60,762 bases of DNA from Comamonadaceae bacterium (GTDB lineage: Bacteria > Pseudomonadota > Gammaproteobacteria > Burkholderiales > Burkholderiaceae_C), in contig CANJPU010000028.1 in the NCBI GenBank assembly GCA_947476285.1, forward strand, positions 1 through 60,762. The letters are read 5' to 3'. The number at the start of each line of letters is the position of its first letter. Position 1 is the stretch's first letter. Positions 27,111 to 36,779 of this stretch are shown piece after piece. The notes beneath the pieces are model-generated. The model made no database searches and was not told where the DNA came from. It saw only the letters and a program-made list of their open reading frames with translations. A program made the position numbers and the translations under genes.

Positions 27111-27407
27111 TTGCCGGGAGTGAACCAGCTAGTCATCACAGCCAGTATCGCGCAGGTCAACGCCTTGCGGTACACGCCAGCCGGATTGCCCGCCCTGGAT
27201 CTGCGACTCGAACACGAGTCACAGCTTAATGAAGCGGAGCAAGTCAGGCAGGTCAAGGTGGAGATGAAAGCGGTGGCCTTTGGGGCTTTGGCCGAGACGA
27301 TCGGTCGGCAACCCATAGGCAGCCAGTGGCGGTTCACAGGTTTCCTGGCAACAGCGCGTAATGGCAAGCACCCCGTGCTCCACATTCAGTCATTTCAGCA
27401 AGATTAA
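27111..27407 (+). CDS. priB: Primosomal replication protein N (PriB)
   Basis: A 98-residue OB-fold single-stranded DNA-binding protein of the PriA-dependent replication restart primosome. The block ALRYTPAGLPALDLRLEHES and the ending HPVLHIQSFQQD are typical of beta-proteobacterial PriB. The start may be TTG 27111 or GTG 27120; homologs begin close to the latter (NQLVITA). Its place between rpsF and rpsR is conserved. Confidence 0.9.
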   Translation: MPGVNQLVITASIAQVNALRYTPAGLPALDLRLEHESQLNEAEQVRQVKVEMKAVAFGALAETIGRQPIGSQWRFTGFLATARNGKHPVLHIQSFQQD

Positions 27408-27425
27408 TTTTTCAAGAGGTCCCAC

Positions 27426-27707
27426 ATGGCCACGTTCAAGAAATTCAACAAGGACAAGCGTCCCAAGCGCAACACCCAGTCGCTGCTGTTCAAGCGCAAG
27501 CGCTTCTGCCGCTTCACCGTCGCGGACGTCGAGGAAATCGACTACAAAGACGTCGCCACCCTGCGCGACTTCATCGCCGAAAACGGCAAGATCATCCCGG
27601 CTCGCCTGACCGGCACCCGCGCGATCTATCAGCGCCAACTCAACACCGCCATCAAGCGCGCGCGCTTCCTGGCCCTGGTCCCGTACAGCGACCAGCACCG
27701 CATCTAA
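27426..27707 (+). CDS. rpsR: Small ribosomal subunit protein bS18
   Basis: A 93-residue ribosomal protein, binding partner of bS6. The conserved core [20 protein letters not shown] and [20 protein letters not shown] is complete. It follows priB by 18 bases, with AAGAGGTCCCAC before the start. Confidence 0.97.
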   Translation: MATFKKFNKDKRPKRNTQSLLFKRKRFCRFTVADVEEIDYKDVATLRDFIAENGKIIPARLTGTRAIYQRQLNTAIKRARFLALVPYSDQHRI

Positions 27708-27719
27708 GGAGCGAGCGAC

Positions 27720-28172
27720 ATGCAAGTTATTCTGCTAGATAAGGTCCTCAACCTTGGCAACCTCGGCGAAATCGTCAAGGTCAAAGACGGCTACGCCCGC
27801 AACTACCTGATTCCCCAGGGCCGTGCGCGCCGTGCCACGGAAACCAACAAGGCCGAATTCGAAGCCAAGCGCATCGAACTCGAAAAAGCCGCCGCAGCCA
27901 AGCTGGCCCAGTCCCAGGCCGAAGGTGAGAAGCTCGCTGGCACCGCCGTCAAGCTCACCCAGAAGGCTGGCGTGGACGGTCGTCTGTTCGGATCGGTGAC
28001 CAATTCCGACATCGCCGAAGAGCTCAGCAAGCAAGGCTACAAGGTCGTCAAGGCCCAGGTCCGCATGCCCAATGGCCCGATCAAGATCGTTGGCGACAGC
28101 AAGGTGAGCATCGCCTTGCATACCGATGTGCTGGTCGAAATCACTGTCACGGTGCTGGGCGAAACTGCTTAA
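27720..28172 (+). CDS. rplI: Large ribosomal subunit protein bL9
   Basis: A 150-residue protein at the base of the L1 stalk. It starts [20 protein letters not shown], with the N-domain signature [16 protein letters not shown], a central helix (about 42-75) and the C-terminal domain. It is the last gene of the cluster, followed by a terminator. Confidence 0.97.
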   Translation: MQVILLDKVLNLGNLGEIVKVKDGYARNYLIPQGRARRATETNKAEFEAKRIELEKAAAAKLAQSQAEGEKLAGTAVKLTQKAGVDGRLFGSVTNSDIAEELSKQGYKVVKAQVRMPNGPIKIVGDSKVSIALHTDVLVEITVTVLGETA

Positions 28173-28196
28173 GCCAAAACGCGTTTCCCATCAAGA

Positions 28197-28221
28197 AGAG
28201 GCCGCCTGCGGGCGGCTTTTT
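28197..28221 (+). terminator. Intrinsic terminator after rplI
   Basis: The stem GCCGCC (28201-28206) / GGCGGC (28211-28216) with loop TGCG is followed by TTTTT, 25 bases after the rplI stop. Confidence 0.9.
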
Positions 28222-28370
28222 CGTGCGTGCCGTGGTTATACCGACTTGCACACTGGCAATCCACAAGCTGTCCGCCGCAATTCACAGCGTCAGAGCCGAC
28301 TTTCCACAGGCTTATCCACTAGACGTGCACAGCTTCGCGCCGTAGCATCAACCGTCAATTACAAGCATCC

Positions 28371-29771
28371 ATGTCCGCTGTTCTTACCTCCGTCGACGAC
28401 GAGTTTTCTCGTGATCACCAGATCGCGCAATTGCGCATCCCACCGCATTCGGTCGAGGCTGAATCCAGCGTGCTGGGTGGGCTGCTGCTGGACAACGCAG
28501 CCTGGGACAGAGTGGGTGACCTGCTGGTGGATGGCGACTTCTACCGCTATGAGCATCGGCTGATTTATGCGTCCATCGCCGGCCTGATCAACGCCACCAA
28601 ACCAGCCGACGTCATCACGGTTTACGAGCAGCTGCAAGGCCTGGGCAAGACCGAAGAGGTGGGGGGTCTGGCCTACCTCAATTCCTTGGCTCAGTACGTG
28701 CCCAGTGCAGCCAATATCAGGCGCTACGCCGAGATCGTGCGCGAGCGCTCTATTTTGCGCAAGCTGGTCAGTGCGAGCGACGAGATCGCCACTGCGGCGT
28801 TCAACACGCAGGGCAAGGCGGTCGACAAAATTCTGGACGAAGCAGAGCAAAAGATCTTCAACATCGGTGAAGAAGGCTCGCGCATGAAGCAGGGCTTCCA
28901 GGGCATGGACAGCCTGGTGGTGCAGCTTCTGGACCGCGTGCAGGAAATGGCGGACAACCCCAATGACATCACAGGGGTGCCCACCGGCTTTTACGACCTG
29001 GACCGAATGACCTCGGGCATGCAGGCTGGCGACATGATCGTGCTGGCGGCGCGGCCTTCGATGGGAAAGACCGCACTGGCGATCAACATCGCAGAGCACG
29101 TGGCCTTGCATGAAGGCCTGCCGGTGGCTGTGTTCTCCATGGAAATGGGCGCGAGCCAGTTGGCTGTGCGTATCGTGGGCTCCATTGGTCGCATCGACCA
29201 GATGCATCTGCGCACTGGCAAGCTCACTGATTCAGAGTGGCCCAGGCTCACCGAGGCCGTCGAGAAGCTGCGCAACATCTCGCTGCACATCGACGAGACG
29301 CCGGGCCTGACAACCAGTGAACTGCGGGCCAATGCGCGTCGGCTTGCGCGCCAGTGCGGCAAGCTGGGTTTGATCGTGGTCGATTACCTGCAGCTCATGA
29401 GCGTCTCCAGCAGCATGAACGATGAAAACCGCGCCACGGCAGTGGGTGAGATCTCGCGCGGCCTCAAGATGCTGGCCAAGGAGTTGCAATGCCCCGTGAT
29501 TGCGCTGTCGCAGTTATCGCGTGGGGTGGAGTCGCGCACCGACAAGCGCCCCATGATGAGCGATCTGCGTGAATCCGGCGCGATCGAACAAGACGCCGAC
29601 GTCATCATGTTCATCTACCGTGACGACTACTACAACAAAGACTCCAAAGAGCCCGGCGTCGCCGAGATCATCATCAGCAAGCAGCGTAACGGGCCCACAG
29701 GCACCATCAAGCTGGCTTTCCTCAAAGAGATGACGCGCTTTGAATCGCTGGCTTCGGGCAGCGATTTCTAA
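28371..29771 (+). CDS. dnaB: Replicative DNA helicase DnaB
   Basis: A 466-residue hexameric helicase of the replication fork. The N-terminal collar domain begins PHSVEAESSVLGGLLLDN. The RecA-like C-domain carries Walker A ARPSMGKTALAINIAEH and the Walker B region LGLIVVDYLQLM, followed by LSQLSRGVESRTDKRPMMSD and the arginine-finger segment. The start at 28371 is supported by this N-terminus. It is separated from rplI by a terminator and about 150 bases. It is convergent with phoH, only 11 bases between stops. Confidence 0.96.
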   Translation: MSAVLTSVDDEFSRDHQIAQLRIPPHSVEAESSVLGGLLLDNAAWDRVGDLLVDGDFYRYEHRLIYASIAGLINATKPADVITVYEQLQGLGKTEEVGGLAYLNSLAQYVPSAANIRRYAEIVRERSILRKLVSASDEIATAAFNTQGKAVDKILDEAEQKIFNIGEEGSRMKQGFQGMDSLVVQLLDRVQEMADNPNDITGVPTGFYDLDRMTSGMQAGDMIVLAARPSMGKTALAINIAEHVALHEGLPVAVFSMEMGASQLAVRIVGSIGRIDQMHLRTGKLTDSEWPRLTEAVEKLRNISLHIDETPGLTTSELRANARRLARQCGKLGLIVVDYLQLMSVSSSMNDENRATAVGEISRGLKMLAKELQCPVIALSQLSRGVESRTDKRPMMSDLRESGAIEQDADVIMFIYRDDYYNKDSKEPGVAEIIISKQRNGPTGTIKLAFLKEMTRFESLASGSDF

Positions 29772-29782
29772 GTTTCTAGTCT

Positions 29783-31471
29783 CTACAACACTTCGCTGGC
29801 AAAGTCCGCCAGGCGCGAGCGCTCGCCGCGTGCCAGCGTGATGTGGCCGCTGTGTGGCCAGCCCTTGAACTTGTCGACCGCAAACGTCAAACCCGATGAG
29901 CCTTCGGTGAGGTAGGGCGTGTCGATCTGCGCCAGATTGCCCATGCAGATGATCTTGGTGCCAGGCCCCGCCCGGGTCACCAGTGTCTTCATCTGCTTGG
30001 GTGTGAGGTTTTGCGCTTCGTCGATGATGACGTACTTGTTCAAGAAGGTGCGCCCGCGCATGAAGTTCATGCTCTTGATCTTGATGCGGCTGCGGATCAG
30101 CTCGTTGGTGGCCGCGCGTCCCCACTCGCCGGCACTGGTCTCGGTCTTGGCCAGCACTTCGAGGTTGTCGTCCAGGGCGCCCATCCAGGGGCCCATTTTT
30201 TCCTCTTCGGTACCGGGCAGAAAGCCGATGTCTTCTCCCATGCTGACGGTGGCGCGGGTCATGATGATCTCGGTGTAGCGGCGGTCGTCCAGTACCTGTG
30301 TGAGGCCCGAGGCCAGTGCCATCAAGGTCTTGCCTGTGCCCGCAGTGCCGGTGAGGGTGACAAAGTCGACTTCTGGGTCCATCAGAAGATTCATCGCGAA
30401 GTTTTGTTCGCGGTTGCGGGTCGTGACGCCCCAGACCGAATTTTTCAGGTGACCGTAGTCCTTCAGCGTCTTGAGCACCGCAGTCTTGCCACGGATTTCA
30501 GTGATGCGGGCATAGAGGCTGGGTTCGCCGGGTGATTCGAAATAGACGAATTGATTAATCAGCAGGCTGGGCACGATCGGGCCGGTGATGCGATAGAAGG
30601 TGTGCTGCCCGCTTTGCCAGCTCTCTACCGTCTTGCCGTGTTTGGCCCAGAAATCACCTGGCAAAGCCAGCGACCCGGAGTAGAGCAGCTCAAGATCATC
30701 CAGGGTCTTGTCGTTCTGGTAGTCGTCGGTGGCCAGGCCCAGCGCACGGGCCTTGACCCGCATGTTGATGTCTTTGGAGACCAGCACCACCTCACGCGGG
30801 GCATGCTGCTCACGCAGCGCCTGCACCACGCCCAGGATCTGGTTGTCGGCCTTGCCCTGGGGCAGACTGGCGGGCAGGGTGTTGGCCAGTGCCTGCGTCT
30901 GAAAGAAGAGGGAGCCGCCGGCCTCGCTGTGGCCGGTGGTGCTGAGCCTGAGGCCGCTTGCAATATCAGCGCCCTGCGCCCCGGCCAGCGCATCAAGCGT
31001 GCGGCTGGCCTGCCTTGCGTTGCGGGCGACTTCTGTCATGCCCTTCTTGTGACCGTCCAGCTCTTCCAGCACGATCATGGGCAGGAAGATGTCGTGTTCC
31101 TCGAAGCGGAACAAGCTCATCGGGTCGTGCATGAGCACATTGGTGTCCAGCACGAAGAGCTTGCAGGGGCCAGTGGACTTGGGCTTGCGCGCCGGGCGCG
31201 GTGCGGGCTGTGGGTGCTCCTGGGCACGTTTTTTCAGGCCCAGAACCTCACTGGCATCGGCGAATGATGATTCCTCGCGAAATGCCTCGGGATGGCGCTC
31301 GCCGCCACCCCGAGGGTCGAAGTCCATGGCCTTTGGCTTTTCAGCGAGCGGGCTGTCGGCGTGGATTGCCTCCGATTTTCGCGATGCCTTGTGTGATGAG
31401 CGTGCCGGTGCGTCGTAGGCTTCCGGCGGGAGCAGGGCTGCGCGTTTGGTGGGGGCGGGGGGCAATGGCAT
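29783..31471 (-). CDS. PhoH-family ATPase with N-terminal PIN domain (PhoH2 type)
   Basis: A 562-residue PIN-PhoH fusion, linked to RNA unwinding and cleavage. Residues 1-100 are a low-complexity extension. The PIN domain starts LFVLDTNVLMHDPMSLF (about 108) with acidic residues at LEELDGHKKG. The PhoH ATPase has Walker A TGTAGTGKTLMALASG and Walker B VIIDEAQNLTPKQ. PhoH2 proteins are often paired with an antitoxin-like PhoAT gene; none is evident here. Confidence 0.9.
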   Translation of the reverse strand: MPLPPAPTKRAALLPPEAYDAPARSSHKASRKSEAIHADSPLAEKPKAMDFDPRGGGERHPEAFREESSFADASEVLGLKKRAQEHPQPAPRPARKPKSTGPCKLFVLDTNVLMHDPMSLFRFEEHDIFLPMIVLEELDGHKKGMTEVARNARQASRTLDALAGAQGADIASGLRLSTTGHSEAGGSLFFQTQALANTLPASLPQGKADNQILGVVQALREQHAPREVVLVSKDINMRVKARALGLATDDYQNDKTLDDLELLYSGSLALPGDFWAKHGKTVESWQSGQHTFYRITGPIVPSLLINQFVYFESPGEPSLYARITEIRGKTAVLKTLKDYGHLKNSVWGVTTRNREQNFAMNLLMDPEVDFVTLTGTAGTGKTLMALASGLTQVLDDRRYTEIIMTRATVSMGEDIGFLPGTEEEKMGPWMGALDDNLEVLAKTETSAGEWGRAATNELIRSRIKIKSMNFMRGRTFLNKYVIIDEAQNLTPKQMKTLVTRAGPGTKIICMGNLAQIDTPYLTEGSSGLTFAVDKFKGWPHSGHITLARGERSRLADFASEVL

Positions 31472-31502
31472 GGGCTGGTGGTTTCCCTGGTAAGCAATTC
31501 AA

Positions 31503-31538
31503 AAAGCGAAAAAGCCGCCGGGAGAGCCGGGCGGCTTT
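31503..31538 (-). terminator. Intrinsic terminator between prxQ and phoH
   Basis: Read on the minus strand, AAAGCCGCC pairs with GGCGGCTTT and is followed by TTCGCTTTTT. It lies downstream of the peroxiredoxin gene and upstream of phoH on the same strand. Confidence 0.85.
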
Positions 31539-31647
31539 GTCTGGTTCAGCAGTGATGACGCGGCGCGTCTGTATCAACGGCATGAATTCATTATGCACAA
31601 GTGCTGTGACGCTTCAACCGCGCCCAAGCGCTTGTTGCGACAAAACG

Positions 31648-32124
31648 TCAGGCGGCCTTCTTGAACAACTTGACTGCCTTGAGCACTTCCTCGACATGCC
31701 CCGGAACCTTCAGGCCGCGCCACTCTTGTCTGAGCACGCCATCGGGACCGATAAGGAAGGTGCTGCGCTCGATGCCCTTGACCTTCTTGCCGTACATGAT
31801 CTTGTTTTTGACCACTCCGAACATGTGGCACATTTTTTCTTCGGTGTCGGCGATGAGTTCAAACGGCAACTCAAGCTTGGTCTTGAATTCGTCGTGCGAT
31901 TTCATGTTGTCGCGTGAAACACCGAAGACCTGTGCGCCAGCTTTGACGAAGTCTTTGTATTTATCGCGGAACTGCATTGCCTCGGTGGTGCAACCGGGGG
32001 TGTTGTCCTTGGGATAAAAATACAGCACAAGGACGGCGCCATTGTGCGAGGTGTTGCTGACTCTGACGCCGCCCGTGGCGTTTGCTTCAAATTCGGGGAT
32101 AAGTTTGTTGACAACGATCGCCAT
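31648..32124 (-). CDS. bcp: Thioredoxin-dependent thiol peroxidase (PrxQ/Bcp)
   Basis: A 158-residue peroxiredoxin reducing hydrogen peroxide and organic hydroperoxides. The peroxidatic Cys sits in YPKDNTPGCTTEAMQFRDKY. The residue five positions after it, often the resolving Cys in PrxQ, is Met here, so it is likely a 1-Cys or alternative-partner form. Another Cys occurs at EKMCHMFGV. Thioredoxin-fold length is normal. Confidence 0.92.
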   Translation of the reverse strand: MAIVVNKLIPEFEANATGGVRVSNTSHNGAVLVLYFYPKDNTPGCTTEAMQFRDKYKDFVKAGAQVFGVSRDNMKSHDEFKTKLELPFELIADTEEKMCHMFGVVKNKIMYGKKVKGIERSTFLIGPDGVLRQEWRGLKVPGHVEEVLKAVKLFKKAA

Positions 32125-32231
32125 GGGGATTTGTTTCTCGTGTGACAGAAAGTCTCGTTGCTACGATTGCGGGTTCGGATACCCGCTGGAACCCGTGATT
32201 TTACTCTGATTCGCGCAGATGCGTGGCGCGC

Positions 32232-32609
32232 TCAGTTGGCGTGCTCGATCAGCAGTGCCGCAGCGACGCTTCGGCCTTCTTGTGCCAGCACGTTGTAAGT
32301 GCGGCAAGCTGCCGCAGTGTCCATGGTCTCGATGCCAATGCGACGCGCCAGCACAGGTGCAAGCCATGCCGCTTTCGGGAAGCGGATGCGTGGGCCGCTT
32401 CCGAAAATGATGATCTCGGCATCTAGCTGGGCGAGCGCAAGAAAGTGACTTGCGTCCAGTTCTTCGAATCGGTCGGCCGGCCAATGGAGCCGAAGCCCGC
32501 TTGAGCTCACGATCAGGCTGTGCTCGAATCTCTGGCCATCAACCGCGACCCAGCCGGGTCCATGGGCGGTGATTGCCTGCACTTCAAATTTGTCGGGTTG
32601 CAGTTTCAT
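32232..32609 (-). CDS. Mth938-like (DUF498) protein
   Basis: A 125-residue protein of the Mth938/NDUFAF3-like family. The block EIIIFGSGPRIRFP followed by GIETMDTAAACRTYNVLAQEGRSVAAALL is diagnostic. Mitochondrial relatives assist complex I assembly; the bacterial role is not established. The ATG at 32609 is chosen at the conserved MKLQPDKFEVQAI; the upstream extension overlaps the divergent promoter region. It is divergent from the aminotransferase gene. Confidence 0.82.
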   Translation of the reverse strand: MKLQPDKFEVQAITAHGPGWVAVDGQRFEHSLIVSSSGLRLHWPADRFEELDASHFLALAQLDAEIIIFGSGPRIRFPKAAWLAPVLARRIGIETMDTAAACRTYNVLAQEGRSVAAALLIEHAN

Positions 32610-32709
32610 GGGGCGGATAGGAGGGTTTGCTTGCTGCGCTGCACTAAAGAGCGGCGGAACTGTGGTCAAATTATAAGTTTTCACCCCAGAAAACATCGCC
32701 GGAGGGGCA

Positions 32710-33936
32710 TTGAAAACAGTTCAGAAGTCAGCCAAGCTCGCCAACGTCCTTTATGACATCCGCGGCCCCATCATGGATGCGGCCCGCAAAATGGAGGAAG
32801 ACGGCCACAAGATCATCAAGCTCAACATTGGCAACCTGGCCTTGTTCGGCTTTGATGCGCCTGAAGAAATCCAGCAGGACATGGCCCGCAACCTGCCCAG
32901 CTCGGCAGGCTATTCAGACAGCAAAGGCATCTTTGCGGCCCGCAAGGCGGTGATGCACTACAGCCAGCAGCAGGGCATCAAGGGCGTTATCCTGGATGAC
33001 ATCTATCTGGGCAATGGTGCCAGCGAACTCATCGCCATGGCCACCAATGCCTTGCTCGACACCGGCGATGAGCTGCTGGTACCCGCGCCCGACTATCCGC
33101 TGTGGACCGCATGCGCAAGTCTGGCGGGCGGCACGCCGGTGCACTACATGTGCGACGAAGCCAACGGATGGATGCCCGACCTGCAGGACATCCGCAACAA
33201 GATCACGCCGCGCACCAAGGGCATCGTTGTGATCAATCCCAACAACCCGACCGGCGCGCTTTATTCGGATGCGCTGCTGATGGGCATCGTCCATATTGCG
33301 CGAGAGCACAACCTGGTCGTTTTCGCCGACGAGGTGTACGACAAGGTTCTCTACGACGGCGTCAAGCACACGGCTATCGCCAGCCTGTCCGAAGACGTTC
33401 TCACGCTGACCTTCAATTCCCTGTCCAAGAGTTACCGCTCTTGCGGCTATCGGGCGGGCTGGATGGTTGTATCGGGCGACAAGAAAAGCGCGGCCGACTA
33501 CATCGAAGGCCTCAACATGTTGTCCAACATGCGGCTGTGCGCCAATGTTCCCGGGCAGTGGGCCATTCAGACCGCACTGGGTGGCTATCAAAGCATCAAC
33601 GAACTGGTCGGCGAGGGCGGGCGCCTTCGGCGTCAGCGCGATCTTGCCTATGAACTGATCACCGCCATTCCGGGTGTGACTTGCGTCAAACCCGCGGCTG
33701 CCTTGTACATGTTTCCCAGGCTCGACCCCAAGGTCTATCCGATCGCCGATGACCGCCAGTTTTTCCTGGAGCTGCTTCAAGAAACTCGGGTGATGCTGGT
33801 GCAGGGCACCGGCTTCAATTGGCCCGAGTCCGATCATTTCCGCATTGTTTTTCTTCCCCACGAAGACGATTTGCGCGAGGCCATTGGCCGAATTGCAAAG
33901 TTCCTCGAAAGCTACAGAAAACGACATTCCAAATGA
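32710..33936 (+). CDS. alaA: Pyridoxal-phosphate aminotransferase, probable alanine aminotransferase
   Basis: A 408-residue class I/II aminotransferase similar to E. coli AlaA, making alanine from pyruvate and glutamate. PLP-binding features are the NPNNPTGALYS block, the ADEVYDKVLYDG segment and the Schiff-base Lys in FNSLSKSYRSCGYRAGW. The TTG start at 32710 is preceded by GGAGGGG, a strong ribosome-binding site, and the protein begins as homologs do. Its stop overlaps the hom start (ATGA), placing it in the threonine operon. Confidence 0.88.
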   Translation: MKTVQKSAKLANVLYDIRGPIMDAARKMEEDGHKIIKLNIGNLALFGFDAPEEIQQDMARNLPSSAGYSDSKGIFAARKAVMHYSQQQGIKGVILDDIYLGNGASELIAMATNALLDTGDELLVPAPDYPLWTACASLAGGTPVHYMCDEANGWMPDLQDIRNKITPRTKGIVVINPNNPTGALYSDALLMGIVHIAREHNLVVFADEVYDKVLYDGVKHTAIASLSEDVLTLTFNSLSKSYRSCGYRAGWMVVSGDKKSAADYIEGLNMLSNMRLCANVPGQWAIQTALGGYQSINELVGEGGRLRRQRDLAYELITAIPGVTCVKPAAALYMFPRLDPKVYPIADDRQFFLELLQETRVMLVQGTGFNWPESDHFRIVFLPHEDDLREAIGRIAKFLESYRKRHSK

Positions 33937-35243
33937 AAGCCATTCAAGTAGGCCTGCTGGGCATAGGCACCGTGGGCAGCGGCGTCTTCAAGGTGCTCAA
34001 GCGCAACCAAGAAGAAATCCAGCGTCGCGCTGGGCGCGGCATTGAGATCACCATGGTGGCAGATCTTGACACCGAGCGCGCCCGCGCGCTGGTGGGCGAT
34101 GGGGTTGCGGTGGTGGGCGACGCTGCCCAGGTGATTGCCAATCCAGACATTGACATCGTCATAGAACTGATTGGCGGGTATGGCGTGGCCCGCAAGCTCG
34201 TCATGCAGGCGATCGACGCAGGCAAGCATGTGGTCACGGCCAACAAGGCGCTGCTGGCTGTGCACGGCACTGAAATATTCGAAGCCGCGCACCGACGCGG
34301 CGTGATGGTGGCCTTTGAAGCCGCGGTGGCTGGTGGCATACCCATCATCAAGGCCTTGCGCGAGGGGCTCACGGCCAACCGCATTCAGTGGATCGCCGGC
34401 ATCATCAACGGCACCACCAATTTCATCCTGTCGGAGATGCGTGACAAGGGGCTTGATTTCGATGTGGCGCTCAAGGAGGCGCAGCGCCTGGGTTACGCCG
34501 AGACCGACCCCACCTTCGACATCGAAGGCGTGGACGCCGCGCACAAGGCCACCCTCATGTCGGCCATTGCCTTTGGCATTCCGGTGCAATTCGACAAGGC
34601 CTACGTAGAAGGCATCACCAAGCTGGGCGCGCAGGATATCCGCTATGCCGAGCAACTGGGCTACCGCATCAAGCTGCTGGGCATCACCAAGCGCACACCC
34701 GTCGGCATTGAGCTGCGGGTGCACCCATCGCTGGTGCCCACCAAGCGCCTGATTGCCAACGTAGAGGGCGCGATGAATGCTGTCATGGTGCAGGGCGATG
34801 CGGTGGGAACCACCCTCTACTACGGCAAGGGGGCAGGCAGCGAGCCCACCGCCAGCGCGGTGATCGCTGACCTGGTGGACATCACGCGGCTGCACACTGC
34901 TGACGCCGAGCACCGCGTGCCGCACCTGGCTTTCCAGCCTGACTCCATGAGCAACGAGCCCGTGCTGCCGATGAGCGAGGTTGTGACCAGCTACTACCTG
35001 CGCCTGCGTGTGGCCGACCAAGCCGGTGTGCTGGCCAAGGTCACAGGCCTGCTGGCCGACGCTGGCATCAGCATCGATGCCATGCTGCAGCGCGAGGCCG
35101 GGGAAGGCGAGAAGCAGACCGATCTGATCTTGTTGACCCATGATGTGCGCGAAGGCACGATGAACGAGGTGCTCACCAAGATGCAGAAGCTGCCCACGGT
35201 GCTGGCGCCCATCACCCGCATCCGCAAGGAAGAATTGGCCTGA
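33933..35243 (+). CDS. hom: Homoserine dehydrogenase
   Basis: A 436-residue NAD(P)-dependent enzyme converting aspartate semialdehyde to homoserine. The nucleotide-binding motif GLLGIGTVGSGVFKVL is at the N-terminus. The catalytic block IINGTTNFILSEM and the signature AEADPTFDIEG-like segment (YAETDPTFDIEGVDAAHK) follow. A C-terminal ACT domain (about 350-436, LRVADQAGVLAKVTGLLADA) gives feedback control by threonine. The ATG overlaps the alaA stop; thrC follows. Confidence 0.95.
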   Translation: MKAIQVGLLGIGTVGSGVFKVLKRNQEEIQRRAGRGIEITMVADLDTERARALVGDGVAVVGDAAQVIANPDIDIVIELIGGYGVARKLVMQAIDAGKHVVTANKALLAVHGTEIFEAAHRRGVMVAFEAAVAGGIPIIKALREGLTANRIQWIAGIINGTTNFILSEMRDKGLDFDVALKEAQRLGYAETDPTFDIEGVDAAHKATLMSAIAFGIPVQFDKAYVEGITKLGAQDIRYAEQLGYRIKLLGITKRTPVGIELRVHPSLVPTKRLIANVEGAMNAVMVQGDAVGTTLYYGKGAGSEPTASAVIADLVDITRLHTADAEHRVPHLAFQPDSMSNEPVLPMSEVVTSYYLRLRVADQAGVLAKVTGLLADAGISIDAMLQREAGEGEKQTDLILLTHDVREGTMNEVLTKMQKLPTVLAPITRIRKEELA

Positions 35244-35279
35244 TCAGGGCTGTATGCCCGCCGTCTCGCTTCATACGCA

Positions 35280-36710
35280 ATGCTTTACATCTCCACCCGC
35301 GGCCACCCTGACCGCAAGCACTTCTGCGAAATCTTGCTCGAAGGCCTGGCGCCCGATGGCGGACTGTACCTGCCTGAGCGCTATCCGCAGGTCGATTTGG
35401 CCACGCTGGAGCGCTGGCGCGTGCTGCCCTATGCCGAGCTCGCCTTTGAAATCCTCTCGCTCTACATTGACGACATTCCGGCGCAGGATCTCAAGGCCAT
35501 CTGCCGCAAGACCTACACCGAAGAGGTGTTCGGCACACAGGCGATTGTTCCGCTGAAGAAACTGGAAGACGGCTTGTACCTCCAAGCCCTGTCCAATGGT
35601 CCCACGCTGGCCTTCAAGGACATGGCCATGCAGTTGCTTGGCAACCTGTTCGAGTATGAGCTGGCGCGCCGCGGCGAGCAGCTCAACATTCTGGGCGCAA
35701 CCTCAGGCGACACTGGCAGCGCAGCCGAGTACGCAATGCGCGGCAAGAAGGGTGTGCGGGTCTTCATGACCTCGCCCAATGGCCGTATGAGCCCCTTCCA
35801 GCAGGCCCAGATGTTCAGCCTGCAGGATCCCAATATTCATAACCTCGCGGTTGAGGGTGTGTTTGACGATTGCCAGGACATCGTCAAGGCGGTTTCCAAT
35901 GATCTGGCGTTCAAGCGGCGCTACAAGATCGGCACTGTCAATTCGATCAACTGGGCCCGGCTGGTGGCGCAGGTTGTCTATTATTTTTCGGGCTACTTTC
36001 AGGCCACCGCAAACGCGGGTGCGCTGACGCATGCGAAGCCGGTGAGTTTTGCTGTTCCATCGGGCAACTTCGGCAACATTTGCGCGGGCCATGTGGCTCG
36101 CATGATGGGCCTGCCCATTGCCAAGCTGGTGCTGGCCACCAATGAGAATGATGTGCTGGACGAATTCTTCCGCACGGGGGTTTACCGCGTCAGGTCCAGC
36201 GCCGACACACATGAGACCTCCAGCCCGTCGATGGACATCAGCAAGGCCAGCAATTTCGAGCGTTTCATATTCGATCTGCTGGGGCGCGACGGTCCCAGGG
36301 TCAAGAGCCTGTTTGGCGAGCAGTTGTCCGCGCAAGGCCGCTTCGATCTGAGCCTGGACCCGGCCTTCAAGCAGGCGGGGCAGCGCTACGGATTTGTCAG
36401 CGGCAAGAGCACGCATGCTGACCGTCTGACCACCATTCGCGACACGTATGCACGTTTCCATCTGATGATCGACACCCACACCGCAGACGGCCTGAAGGTG
36501 GCGCGCGCGCATGTGCAGCCGGGTGAGCCCATGATCGTGCTGGAGACGGCATTGCCCATCAAGTTCGCCGCCACCATCGTGGAGGCTCTGGGCTGTGAGC
36601 CTGATCGTCCAGCGAAGTTCGAGGGCATCGAGAGCCTGCCCAAGCGGGTGACCGTACTGGCCGCCAACGTGCAGGCTGTCAAGGACTTCATCGCGAGTCA
36701 TTCGGCTTGA
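35280..36710 (+). CDS. thrC: Threonine synthase
   Basis: A 476-residue PLP enzyme converting O-phosphohomoserine to threonine. The PLP Lys is in TLAFKDMAMQLLGNLFEYEL, followed by the phosphate-binding GATSGDTGSAAEYAMRGKKG block. Start MLYISTRGHPDRKHFCEILL matches the long, yeast-like class. It follows hom by 36 bases. Confidence 0.95.
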   Translation: MLYISTRGHPDRKHFCEILLEGLAPDGGLYLPERYPQVDLATLERWRVLPYAELAFEILSLYIDDIPAQDLKAICRKTYTEEVFGTQAIVPLKKLEDGLYLQALSNGPTLAFKDMAMQLLGNLFEYELARRGEQLNILGATSGDTGSAAEYAMRGKKGVRVFMTSPNGRMSPFQQAQMFSLQDPNIHNLAVEGVFDDCQDIVKAVSNDLAFKRRYKIGTVNSINWARLVAQVVYYFSGYFQATANAGALTHAKPVSFAVPSGNFGNICAGHVARMMGLPIAKLVLATNENDVLDEFFRTGVYRVRSSADTHETSSPSMDISKASNFERFIFDLLGRDGPRVKSLFGEQLSAQGRFDLSLDPAFKQAGQRYGFVSGKSTHADRLTTIRDTYARFHLMIDTHTADGLKVARAHVQPGEPMIVLETALPIKFAATIVEALGCEPDRPAKFEGIESLPKRVTVLAANVQAVKDFIASHSA

Positions 36711-36779
36711 TCTCATCATGAGAGTGGTCGGCTTGGTGGACAATGCAGAAGGTTTTCAACACCACGCGGAGATCTGCGC

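Noticed and set aside
28290..28330. TTATCCACT near dnaB as a DnaA box or origin
   Set aside because: A single near-match with no cluster of boxes or AT-rich unwinding region, and dnaA-dnaN are absent.
33912..35141. 409-codon minus-strand frame
   Set aside because: Antisense shadow of hom; no ribosome-binding site or conserved motif.
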